Shown here piece by piece: positions 11,312 to 18,977 of a DNA stretch of 41,971 bases. Each line of letters begins with the position of its first letter. The first letter of the stretch is position 1. The notes below the pieces were generated by a model, which was not told the origin of the DNA, ran no database searches, and saw only the letters and a list, made by a program, of their open reading frames with translations. Source of the stretch: Acidimicrobiia bacterium (GTDB taxonomy: Bacteria > Actinomycetota > Acidimicrobiia > Spongiisociales > UBA5794); NCBI GenBank assembly GCA_030065575.1, contig JASJDZ010000011.1, positions 1 to 41,971 on the forward strand. The letters run 5' to 3'. A program made the translations under genes and the position numbers.

Positions 11312-12415
11312 CTACGCAGCGGCCAGCGAGGCGAGGAATGTCATGGCATCTTGGATGGTTTCGACTCTGACGACCTCGATGTCGTCGCCGGCGGCGTCGA
11401 CGGCCTCGTCATAGTTGCCCGCCGGCACCAGCAGGTATTCCGCGCCGACATCAATCGCCCCGAACGTCTTCTGCCGCATTCCACCGATTGATCCAACTTC
11501 GCCATCGGCATTGATAGTGCCGGTACCGGCGATGCGACGGCCCTGGGTGATGTCCTCTTCGGTGAGGGCGTTGATGATCTCGAGCGTGAACATCATGCCG
11601 GCTGAGGGGCCGCCGATGTTCTGGCTGTCGATGTCGACGGGAACGGGGAACTTGATCTCCACCGGTGCGTCTCGCAGCATCACGCCCGCCATACCGCGAT
11701 CCGGGTCGTCGAGCACATTGCCGTCTTCATCGATGAAGCGGTACGGACCCAATACCAACGGGACGTCGATGACCTCGAGCTCACCGTCTTCGGAAGCTCG
11801 CTCGATCGTCAGGACAAGAGCATCCCCCGGTGCCCGCCCCCCGATCAGGTCGACGGCATCGGAGGAGAACTCCACCTCTTCGCCGTCGACGAACTTGATG
11901 ATGTCGCCCTCCTGGAGGACGCCTTCAGCAGCGGATTCCTCGATCGTCGCCGTGATCTCTGCTCCCGACCCAATGTAAGTGACTTCGTAGCCGAGATAGG
12001 TCAGAGCAACGAACTTGGCGTTGTCCTTCGAACGGTTCATGAGAGCGAGATTCTGCTCCCGAAGCTGTTCTTGCGTAACTCCCGCCGGGCGGATGTTCTC
12101 ACGCGGGGCAAGGTCAACCCGGCTGTCCAGCTGCGCACCCACCCATTCGAGCACGTTGACTTCCTGTAGGGAGACCGTGAGGAAGAACAACTCGCCTTCC
12201 GTGGTATCACTGGGGTTCTCGACCTCGATGTAGTCGCTCACGTCGCTCACCGGGCCCGGCGACATCGCGTAGTACGGCATCGAGATCGGAATGGCGACTG
12301 CGGCAAACACGAAGGCGCCAACGAGCAGCATCGCGCTGGCCAAGACGAAGGGCCAGATAGGGAGCCGGCGCCGTCGCGGCGGGGCAATATCCTGTTGCGG
12401 TTCAAGCTCGTTCAT
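11312..12415 (-). CDS. PDZ domain-containing Lon-type (S16) protease, YlbL-like
   Basis: Membrane-anchored protease of 367 aa. One N-terminal helix (about residues 20-42) precedes a long extracytoplasmic part with a PDZ domain (about 130-215) and a C-terminal Lon S16 domain. The Ser-Lys dyad is visible as Ser271 in GGPSAGMMF and Lys316 in 'GGMRQKTFG'. The ATG at 12415 is preferred over a GTG at 12421. A TANNNT hexamer (TACCAT on the minus strand, 12423-12428) sits 7 nt upstream, as in leaderless actinobacterial genes, and no Shine-Dalgarno is present. The gap to the DivIVA-like gene is 64 bp, so these two and UPF0182 may form one operon. The substrate is unknown. Confidence 0.92.
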   Translation of the reverse strand: MNELEPQQDIAPPRRRRLPIWPFVLASAMLLVGAFVFAAVAIPISMPYYAMSPGPVSDVSDYIEVENPSDTTEGELFFLTVSLQEVNVLEWVGAQLDSRVDLAPRENIRPAGVTQEQLREQNLALMNRSKDNAKFVALTYLGYEVTYIGSGAEITATIEESAAEGVLQEGDIIKFVDGEEVEFSSDAVDLIGGRAPGDALVLTIERASEDGELEVIDVPLVLGPYRFIDEDGNVLDDPDRGMAGVMLRDAPVEIKFPVPVDIDSQNIGGPSAGMMFTLEIINALTEEDITQGRRIAGTGTINADGEVGSIGGMRQKTFGAIDVGAEYLLVPAGNYDEAVDAAGDDIEVVRVETIQDAMTFLASLAAA

Positions 12416-12481
12416 TGTCACGATGGTAATGGTCGGGGAACTCTATAACGCTCTTTGCGTCCCTCCTGTTCCCGAGTTCAC

Positions 12482-12497
12482 AGTCTGTTTACAGACT
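12482..12497. promoter_or_regulatory. Perfect inverted repeat between divergent genes
   Basis: AGTCTGT-TT-ACAGACT, 7-bp arms, midway between the PDZ-Lon protease (leftward) and the secreted helical protein (rightward). The size suits an operator for a dimeric regulator. Confidence 0.45.
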
Positions 12498-12581
12498 TCT
12501 CGCCGGACCCAAACATGCCGCCCCGACACTCGAGGGCGTGGGCAAGAGAATCTATGCCGTTGGGAGAAGGAGGCGCGACCG

Positions 12582-13337
12582 ATGAGTGTCGGCAAGCGAG
12601 CTCTGGTTGGGCTCATTGCGCTGGGAGTGCTGGTGGCGATATTTCCGATGAGCGCCCAGGCGCAGAGTGAAGAGGCAAGGCCACGGATCGAGGTGGCAGA
12701 GGGGGATCGACCGGCTTCCATCGACCGAGCCAAGGCGCGAGTTATCGCACAAATCGAGCAGAGATTGCAGGCGCTTGACCGCCTCACTCAGAAGGTGGCA
12801 AACGCGCGGTTCGTGACCGACGAGCACGAGGCATCGCTTCTCGCCGACTACGCAACAGCGAGGAGGGCTCTGACCAGCGGGCTGGACACGGTTGCTGCCG
12901 TCGAGACCCTCGAAGAGCTGCGCGAGGTTGTGCCACCCATATTCGAGAGCACGTTGGTCAAGGCCCTCCTCTGGCCGAAGACGAAGGCCGTAGTCGCATC
13001 CGACTCTATTGCCGGCATCAGCGGGCACTTCGAGAGGATCGGAGAGCGCCTGAGCGACGCTCTGGACCGCCTCGCAGCCAATGGAGTTGCTGTATCAGAA
13101 GCGGAGAGCGACCTGGCGGAAGCCGAGCGCCTCGTTGCGGATGCTGTAGCGACCGGGATGCCCGTTGCCGACAGGGTGATCGATCTGCAGCCCGGAGATG
13201 AGTTCCGCGAGCCGCTGGCAGAGGCCAAAGCTGCCCTGCAGAGCAGCAGGCGTTTGCTCGGCGAAGCGAGGGCTTCGATCGGGGAGGTCATCCGGTTCAT
13301 CCGCAGCACCATGGGCAACCAGGATCGGGAATCCTGA
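12582..13337 (+). CDS. Secreted alpha-helical protein of unknown function
   Basis: 251 aa. A Sec signal peptide (residues 1-27; basic MSVGKR, hydrophobic core, SAQA-Q cleavage) is followed by an almost wholly helical, charged mature protein. Coiled-coil potential is strongest at 45-75 and 155-235. There are no cysteines, catalytic motifs or membrane helices after the signal. The ATG at 12582 is set by AGAAGGAGG 9 nt upstream. I do not recognise the family. It is divergent from the PDZ-Lon protease and shares its palindromic intergenic region, so a periplasmic or cell-wall scaffold role is conceivable, but that is a guess. Confidence 0.8.
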   Translation: MSVGKRALVGLIALGVLVAIFPMSAQAQSEEARPRIEVAEGDRPASIDRAKARVIAQIEQRLQALDRLTQKVANARFVTDEHEASLLADYATARRALTSGLDTVAAVETLEELREVVPPIFESTLVKALLWPKTKAVVASDSIAGISGHFERIGERLSDALDRLAANGVAVSEAESDLAEAERLVADAVATGMPVADRVIDLQPGDEFREPLAEAKAALQSSRRLLGEARASIGEVIRFIRSTMGNQDRES

Positions 13338-13345
13338 GCCCGGGA

Positions 13346-15004
13346 TCAGACAGAAACCCGCACCTCGACCACGCCAAAGCGATCAGAAACAAACGCCGGG
13401 CCGGTAAGCGAGGCATTTCCACCCGGCCCGGCCCCGGTTACCTGGTAATCGCTGAATGCCGCCGTCTGAGTGACATACAGCCCCCCGGTGAGGTTGAACG
13501 CAACGGAGACCCCGGCATCGACCGCCGCCGCCACGGCGGCATCCTTCGTCTCATCTTCATCGGTGTACACCAGCCAGCTGCTGGCCCCGCATCCGATCGC
13601 CGAATCCCTTGCTAGAGAAAGGCTCTCCTCCGTCCCCGAGGTGGCAATGACAAACACGATTGGTCCGAACATCTCGCGCATGTACAAATCCCGGTCCGCA
13701 GCGGAGACCTTGACGACCACCGGCGTCCTCACTTCGGCAGTTGGGAAGTTGGGATGCCTGACGTTGCGGGACTGGAGCAGCACCTGGCCTGAGGCTGCGG
13801 CGTCCTCGATGCGGCCGACAACGTACCCACTCTTGATGCAACCCAGGATGTCTCCAGCCCTCTGGTCGTCAGCGAGCAATCCGGAAATGGTGTCGACAAG
13901 GTCTGTGACCACGTCGTCGAAAGACATCCGCTCTTCTCCGACGGTGATGCCCGACTCGGGGATATACACGTTCTGTGGTGTCGTACTCATCTGGCCGGAG
14001 AACATCGTCAGCGAGACGGAGAGATTGCGCATCATTCCTCTGAGATCATCGAACGAGTCGATAACCACCGAGTTGACCCGCCCCTTCTCGGTGAAGAGCA
14101 ATACATGGGGAACGTTCTTCTCCATCCACCTACCCAGGCTGGATCCCCCACCGCAGTCGACAATGCCAGCGGCAGGGTGTGAAGCGAGTTCCTTGGCCAT
14201 GGGGTCATCCAACGAGTCGATCGCCAATTGGACCGTGTTCGGGTCGTAGTCGGCTTCGGCGAGCACGTTGCGCGCAGTTGCAACAAAGAGTGCCAGCGGC
14301 AGGATGGTCGCCGGGTGCGGCTTCACGATGACGGGGTTGCCCGTGGCAAGGCTGGCGAAGATCCCTGGATAGCCGTTCAGGTTCGGGAAGGTCGAGGCAC
14401 CGATGGATATGGCGATCCCGCGCGGGCGCAGGTGCCATTCCTTGTCAATGCGAAGTGGATCGCGCTTGCCTTGGGGTTTCTCCCAGCGGAGCGGACGGTC
14501 AGGGAGACGGGTCATTTCGGCATAGGCGTGGGCTACTGCTTCGAGGCCCCGCTCCAGAGCGTGTGGGCCGCCCGCCTGGAAGGCCATCAGGAAGGGCTGC
14601 CCGGTCGTCTGCATCACCGCATGGCCCATCTCGAAGACCCCGTCTTCGAGCCGACTGAGGATCTCGAGGCAAACGCCAACCCGTTCTGCAGGGTTGGTCT
14701 TGCCCCAGGTGGACAGCGCAGCCTGGGCTGCGCTTATGAGCTCGTCGACACCGGCAACCGGATAGGAGAGACCCAGCTCGGTCCCGTAGGGTGAGGTCTC
14801 ACTGCCGCCGGACATCCTTGTTGCGGGCTGATCGATGGCGAACGGCTTGCCCAGCCGTTCCCGGAATGCCTGCTCCCCGGCCGCCGGGGCGTCGTCACCG
14901 TAGGCGCGGGGACTCTCTGGATACGGGCTCCAGTACTCCCGACTGGCGACGGCTGCCAGAGCCCGCTTCAGCGTTTCCTCGTGCTTGGCAAAGAGTTCCG
15001 TCAT
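13346..15004 (-). CDS. paaN: PaaN-like aldehyde dehydrogenase, catalytic Cys replaced by Ser
   Basis: 552 aa. The whole length matches what I know of the phenylacetate-degradation PaaN family: 'YWSPYPESPRAYG' near residue 24, 'AVMQTTGQPFLMAFQAGGPH' at 129-148, 'FASLATGNPVIVKPHP' at 216-231 and TEKGRVNSVVI from 305 with the general-base Glu306. In ALDH enzymes the nucleophile is the Cys of GQxC; here 'FSGQMSTTPQN' gives Ser340 (codon AGT, 13985-13987). A cysteine occurs at 284 in 'IVDCGGGSS', where relatives have a Thr-Gly-Ser type loop. No other paa gene is nearby. It may be inactive, repurposed, or a sequencing error. It converges on the secreted-protein gene with an 8-bp gap. Confidence 0.85.
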   Translation of the reverse strand: MTELFAKHEETLKRALAAVASREYWSPYPESPRAYGDDAPAAGEQAFRERLGKPFAIDQPATRMSGGSETSPYGTELGLSYPVAGVDELISAAQAALSTWGKTNPAERVGVCLEILSRLEDGVFEMGHAVMQTTGQPFLMAFQAGGPHALERGLEAVAHAYAEMTRLPDRPLRWEKPQGKRDPLRIDKEWHLRPRGIAISIGASTFPNLNGYPGIFASLATGNPVIVKPHPATILPLALFVATARNVLAEADYDPNTVQLAIDSLDDPMAKELASHPAAGIVDCGGGSSLGRWMEKNVPHVLLFTEKGRVNSVVIDSFDDLRGMMRNLSVSLTMFSGQMSTTPQNVYIPESGITVGEERMSFDDVVTDLVDTISGLLADDQRAGDILGCIKSGYVVGRIEDAAASGQVLLQSRNVRHPNFPTAEVRTPVVVKVSAADRDLYMREMFGPIVFVIATSGTEESLSLARDSAIGCGASSWLVYTDEDETKDAAVAAAVDAGVSVAFNLTGGLYVTQTAAFSDYQVTGAGPGGNASLTGPAFVSDRFGVVEVRVSV

Positions 15005-15025
15005 GCTGCCGGCACCATCGGGCGC

Positions 15026-15763
15026 CTACTCAGGGCCGTCGATCTGCGAGGCGTTCTCGGCGTGAGGGAACTCCGAGGTCACGATGTACGTGGTGTGCTC
15101 GCCGACATTCACTGCGTGATCGGCGATGCGCTCGAGGAACCGGCCCATCCTGGTGAGAGCTATCCCGGCTTCGAGACCGATCTGGTCGCTCTCGCGGCCG
15201 ATTTGCTGGTAGAACTCGGAAACGATCTCGTCGACGACATCGTCCTCCTCGTCAAGCTTCTCTCCGGCAACCGCGTCCATGGCGTCGAAGACGTCCATCG
15301 CCTTGGCGAACAACGCGGTGCTCTCCTCGACGAGCTGCTCGAGCAGGTTGCGTAGCGCTGGAGAGTCCGGGAAGACGTGGATCCGATCGTATGCGTTGAC
15401 CAGATTGACTACTAGGTCACCGGACCGCTCCAGCTCGTAGAGGATCCGCGTTGCCGAGACCAAGAACCGCAGATCTCCGGCAACCGGCTGCTGTCTGGCC
15501 ATGGTTTCGAAGGTCAGCTTCTCCAGGCGGGCGTAACAACTGTTGATCGGCTCATCACCCGCAATCACAACCGGCACCAGGTCCGTCCGGTTCTCGGTGA
15601 TTGCCAAGCCGGCTCTCCGGGCATTCTCGACAATGAGCGCACCCATGTCTGCGATGCCGTGCCGGATCTCGGCCAGCGTATCAGTGAAGTGATGCCGAGC
15701 CTCCTCGACGGAAACCGGCTCTTTTCTCGCCTCGATTGGTACGTGGGTTGGCTCGGCCGCCAT
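15026..15763 (-). CDS. phoU: Phosphate signalling regulator PhoU
   Basis: 245 aa, all-helical, made of two PhoU three-helix bundles (about residues 25-115 and 130-225). The metal-binding type motif 'ELERSGDLVVNLVNAYDR' lies near 110-127 and 'FLERIADHAVNVGEHTTYI' near 208-226. PhoU links the Pst phosphate transporter to the phosphate-sensing kinase and keeps it quiet when phosphate is plentiful. AGGAGG lies 6 nt before the ATG. It is divergent from the senX3-like kinase gene, with a candidate PHO box between them. Pst transporter genes are not in the window. Confidence 0.95.
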   Translation of the reverse strand: MAAEPTHVPIEARKEPVSVEEARHHFTDTLAEIRHGIADMGALIVENARRAGLAITENRTDLVPVVIAGDEPINSCYARLEKLTFETMARQQPVAGDLRFLVSATRILYELERSGDLVVNLVNAYDRIHVFPDSPALRNLLEQLVEESTALFAKAMDVFDAMDAVAGEKLDEEDDVVDEIVSEFYQQIGRESDQIGLEAGIALTRMGRFLERIADHAVNVGEHTTYIVTSEFPHAENASQIDGPE

Positions 15764-15855
15764 GTTGACCTCCTGGTCGGCACTCCTCCAGCATACGTTG
15801 CGGCAATGGGCGTGTCATTGACTTGCGCACTCGAGAATCGCTGAATACGAGAAGG

Positions 15856-15893
15856 CCCGGCCAAGCCGAGGGAGGAGCCTCGGCCCGGCCGGG
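15856..15893. other. Long GC-rich stem-loop upstream of phoU
   Basis: CCCGGCC and CCGAGG pair with CCTCGG and GGCCGGG across a 3x3 internal loop, with a GAGGAG loop. It has no T-tract, so it is not a standard terminator; it probably lies in the phoU leader. Confidence 0.5.
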
Positions 15894-15975
15894 ATGCGGG
15901 AAGGCAGTTCGACTACCCGCCGCAACAGCACAACAGTGAAGGTACGCCGGCAACATTGCGACAAGGCGACTCTCA

Positions 15976-15992
15976 GTTGAACTCCCGGTGAA
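15976..15992 (-). promoter_or_regulatory. Candidate PHO box between phoU and senX3
   Basis: On the minus strand TTCACC and TTCAAC occur as direct repeats with an 11-nt period. That is the spacing and core of actinobacterial PhoP/RegX3 boxes (GTTCACC-like repeats). It would allow autoregulation of both divergent units. Only two units and one mismatch are seen. Confidence 0.4.
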
Positions 15993-16008
15993 TTGTTGCC
16001 AGAAGTGG

Positions 16009-16030
16009 CTCGGGCAGGGCCCCGCCCGAG
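16009..16030 (+). other. Hairpin just before the senX3-like start
   Basis: CTCGGGC / GCCCGAG, 7-bp stem with an 8-nt loop, ending 12 nt before the ATG at 16043. It partly abuts the weak ribosome-binding site GGAGCGG. Confidence 0.45.
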
Positions 16031-16042
16031 CGGAGCGGACCT

Positions 16043-17248
16043 ATGATCGGCAGCGTGTACACCCTTGCGATTCTCCTCGGCTTGCTCGCTATTGCCCTCG
16101 GTATCGCGCTGCTGCAGGTGAACAGAGCCCGGAACGCATTCCGCCGGCGGCTGCAAAGCGAGCTTGGTTCTGCCTCCAGCAGCGAGACCTCGATCCTCGG
16201 AGCCGCTACTTCGCTGCAGGATCAGGTGCAGGAAGGGGACGATCGGATCGAACAACTGAAGTCCGCTCTCAACGCGTCGCCCATGGGAATCGTGATAGTC
16301 GACGATGACGCCACCGAAGTGTTCTCCAACCGGACGGCATCGCTGTACGCCAGCGGACGGGCCGGCGATGCGGTTGTGGGAATGCGGCTGCGCGAGCTGA
16401 TCGATGAGGTCATCGCCACCGGAGAGGAGAGGGAGCACCAGGTTGAGGTGTTCACACCGCCGCCGCGAAAGATCCAGCTCAATGTGTCGCCGATGCTGAT
16501 AGGAAGCCGACGGACCGGTGCCCTCGCAGTCGCCCACGATGTGACCGACCGATCCGAGGTCGACACGATCAGACGTGACTTCGTTGCGAACGCGAGCCAC
16601 GAGTTGAAGACACCGCTGGGAGCTTTGCGGTTGCTCGCTGAAGCCCTGACTACAACACCCGACCGGTCGGTGCAGGAAACTCTGAGCAATCGAATCCAGA
16701 CCGAAGCGTCCCGCATGACCAAGCTGGTCGAGGACATCCTCGATCTGTCGCTGATCGAGGAGCACCAGACGGTCCGCGGCGTGGTTGATCTTGCCGACGT
16801 CATCCACGACGCAATGCAGAAGACGGAACTTGCGGCCGGGACGCAAGGAATCGAGGTAATCGCCAAGTGTGAGCAAGTACGGGTCGTTGGCGACCCACGG
16901 CGTCTCACCTCAGCCGTTGCCAACCTGCTCGAGAACGCAATCAACTACACGGCGGCGAAGGGAGAAGAGGCCCCTGCCCCGGTCGAGGTCCGGGTCACCC
17001 GGAGTGGCGATCTGGCCGTTATCGAGGTCGAGGACCGCGGCATTGGCATCGCCGAGCGGCACCAGCGGCGCATCTTCGAGCGCTTCTACCGGGTCGACAG
17101 GGGCAGGAGCAGGGAAAGTGGCGGAACCGGGCTCGGGTTGGCCATCGCCCGGCATGTGGTCGAGAATCACTGGGGCGAGATCGAACTCGAGTCGACACCG
17201 GGCAGGGGCAGCGTCTTCCGCATCAAGTTGCCCGCACGGGAGGATTGA
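16043..17248 (+). CDS. senX3: SenX3-like phosphate sensor histidine kinase
   Basis: 401 aa. One N-terminal membrane helix (residues 4-25), a short coiled coil, a PAS domain (about 68-165), a HisKA domain with phospho-acceptor His186 in 'ANASHELKTPLG', and a HATPase domain with N box NLLENAINYT (294-303), DRGIGI (331-336) and GTGLGLAIA (361-369). One helix plus a PAS domain is the SenX3 layout. Divergence from phoU supports phosphate sensing. The regX3-like gene follows with a 1-bp gap. Confidence 0.92.
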   Translation: MIGSVYTLAILLGLLAIALGIALLQVNRARNAFRRRLQSELGSASSSETSILGAATSLQDQVQEGDDRIEQLKSALNASPMGIVIVDDDATEVFSNRTASLYASGRAGDAVVGMRLRELIDEVIATGEEREHQVEVFTPPPRKIQLNVSPMLIGSRRTGALAVAHDVTDRSEVDTIRRDFVANASHELKTPLGALRLLAEALTTTPDRSVQETLSNRIQTEASRMTKLVEDILDLSLIEEHQTVRGVVDLADVIHDAMQKTELAAGTQGIEVIAKCEQVRVVGDPRRLTSAVANLLENAINYTAAKGEEAPAPVEVRVTRSGDLAVIEVEDRGIGIAERHQRRIFERFYRVDRGRSRESGGTGLGLAIARHVVENHWGEIELESTPGRGSVFRIKLPARED

Positions 17249-17249
17249 T

Positions 17250-17915
17250 TTGCTCAACGTATTGATCATCGAGGACGAGCCCAGTTATCTCGAGGCATTG
17301 CAGATCACACTGGAGCCGGAGGGGTTCGCCGTGACCCCGGCCCCGGATGCGCGAACGGGTCTTTCGGCAATCGAAGCCAACCTGCCCGACGTGGTCCTGC
17401 TCGATCTGATGCTCCCCGACCTGAGTGGGCTCGATGTGTTGCGACACGTCCGCCGGAAGTCGGATGTGCCGGTGATTGTCGTCTCGGCCAAGAGCGCCGA
17501 GGCGGACATCGTTACCGCTCTGGAGCTGGGAGCCGACGACTATCTGACCAAGCCGTACTCCTCCCGGGAGCTCGTGGCCAGAATCAGGGCGAACACCAGG
17601 CGGGTAGTCGAACCGGAAGACGACGTCATCACGGCCGGCAACGCAGTGCTCGACCCGGGCCGCTATGAGGTGCGAATCGGCGAAGAGGTGTTCTCTCTTC
17701 CCCGCAAGGAGTTCGAACTGGCCGAGCTTCTGATGGAGCGGCAGGGCCGCATCGTCACCCGAGAGACGCTGCTCGACCGGATTTGGGGAATCAACTGGGG
17801 TGACTCCAAGAGCCTCGACCAGCACATCAGGCGGCTCCGCCGCCGCTTCGAGAAGGTCGAAGGAGCCCCCGTCATCACAACGGTGCGCGGCGTTGGCTAC
17901 CGCCTCGAGCCATGA
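17250..17915 (+). CDS. regX3: RegX3-like OmpR-family response regulator
   Basis: 221 aa. The receiver domain has acidic pocket Glu8/Asp9, phospho-acceptor Asp52 in 'LLDLMLPDLSG', Ser79 and Lys101 ('LTKPYSSRELVARI'). A C-terminal winged helix (about 125-221) ends 'VRGVGYRLEP'. The start is TTG at 17250, chosen because 'LLNVLIIEDE' is the true receiver N terminus and GGGAGG (17238-17243) sits 6 nt upstream, overlapping the senX3 stop. It should bind PHO-box-like repeats when phosphate is low. The stop overlaps the following HEAT gene as ATGA. Confidence 0.94.
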   Translation: MLNVLIIEDEPSYLEALQITLEPEGFAVTPAPDARTGLSAIEANLPDVVLLDLMLPDLSGLDVLRHVRRKSDVPVIVVSAKSAEADIVTALELGADDYLTKPYSSRELVARIRANTRRVVEPEDDVITAGNAVLDPGRYEVRIGEEVFSLPRKEFELAELLMERQGRIVTRETLLDRIWGINWGDSKSLDQHIRRLRRRFEKVEGAPVITTVRGVGYRLEP

Positions 17916-18493
17916 GCCAGCGACTCGACCTCGTCCAGATCCTCGACAATCCCGAGCCGGTGCTGGCAGCAGCCGATCCTGAGGTCCGCAGGATTGCGGT
18001 CGGTGCCATCACCAACCATCCGCACCTACTTCCCTGCGCCATCGAGATGCTGCGCAACGATCCGGAGCCATCAGTCCGGCGGGAATGCGCCGAGGTTGCG
18101 GGGCGTCTCGGCGCCGCGCCGGTTGCAGCCCTAGAAGATGCGTTGGGTGACCCGAGCCCCGAGGTGCGGGAGGCAGCGACGACCGCGCTGGGAGAAACCG
18201 CCGGACCCGAGTCCGTCGCCAAGCTCATCGCGCTCGCCCGCGACGACGAGGAGGACCGCCTGGTGCGCGAAGCCGCAGTTGCGTCTCTCGGCGCTATCGC
18301 CGACGAGCGGGCTCGACCGGTACTACTGGCCCTGATCGAATCGGCCCCTCCGCAGATTCGGCGCCGCTGTGTTCCGGCACTTTCTGTGTTCGACGGCAAA
18401 GACATAGAGAAGGCGCTTCGGGCCGCGGCGAACGATCGCAATCCGATGGTCCGCGAAGCCGCCGAGATGGTGGTTGGGCGCCAGCGCGACTGA
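17912..18493 (+). CDS. HEAT-repeat protein
   Basis: 193 aa, composed of about six HEAT/PBS-lyase-type repeats of roughly 30 residues, recognisable by recurring 'VRREAAE' / 'VREAATTALGE' segments. No signal peptide, membrane helix or catalytic motif. Such solenoids bind other proteins or, in phycobilin lyases, chromophores. The 4-nt ATGA overlap with the response-regulator gene means it is translationally coupled to the two-component system. A role as its accessory or target is inferred. It converges on moaE with a 13-bp gap and no terminator. Confidence 0.85.
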   Translation: MSQRLDLVQILDNPEPVLAAADPEVRRIAVGAITNHPHLLPCAIEMLRNDPEPSVRRECAEVAGRLGAAPVAALEDALGDPSPEVREAATTALGETAGPESVAKLIALARDDEEDRLVREAAVASLGAIADERARPVLLALIESAPPQIRRRCVPALSVFDGKDIEKALRAAANDRNPMVREAAEMVVGRQRD

Positions 18494-18506
18494 CAGAACG
18501 AGTCGT

Positions 18507-18965
18507 TCAGCGGCCGTGCTCGAGATCTTCACGCACCCATTCAGCACCGCCGGGCCAGTGCTCCTTCTTCCAGATGGGGACACGGGCTTTCAGCTCATCG
18601 ATGACATACCGAGCGGCGTCGAACGCCTCGGCCCGATGGCCTGAGCTGACGGCAACGGCAACGCTGCTCTCGCCAACTGCCACGGAGCCGGTCCGGTGCT
18701 GTACCGCGACTCCGTCGAGGGGCCACCTGCCGTGCGCCTCCGCGACGATCTCGGCGATTTTGGTTCCGACAACGCCCTCATAGGCTTCGTACTCCAGGTG
18801 GGTAACGCCTTCTTTTCCGGCCGAATTGTCCCGTACGGTGCCGAGGAACAGGGCTATGGCTCCGGAGCGGGGCGTACCGACATGGCCGAGCAGCACATCA
18901 GGATCGATGGGGTCGGGGGTTACCAGCAGCAGATCGTCTCGTCCGGGTTGTTCAGTTGAGGTCAT
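18507..18965 (-). CDS. moaE: Molybdopterin synthase catalytic subunit MoaE
   Basis: 152 aa. Large subunit of molybdopterin synthase, which adds two sulfurs, carried on MoaD thiocarboxylate, to precursor Z. Conserved features: 'FLGTVRDNSAG' near residue 40, 'LEYEAYEGV' near 57, HRTGSVAVGE at 90-99, SSGHRAEAF near 107 and 'KARVPIWKKEHW' near 126 with the active-site lysines. The ATG at 18965 is used; the frame stays open much further upstream across the divergent protease gene, but that is antisense sequence. No moaD, moaA or moaC is present here, so the gene is separated from its partners. Confidence 0.95.
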   Translation of the reverse strand: MTSTEQPGRDDLLLVTPDPIDPDVLLGHVGTPRSGAIALFLGTVRDNSAGKEGVTHLEYEAYEGVVGTKIAEIVAEAHGRWPLDGVAVQHRTGSVAVGESSVAVAVSSGHRAEAFDAARYVIDELKARVPIWKKEHWPGGAEWVREDLEHGR

Positions 18966-18977
18966 ACAATCATCACC

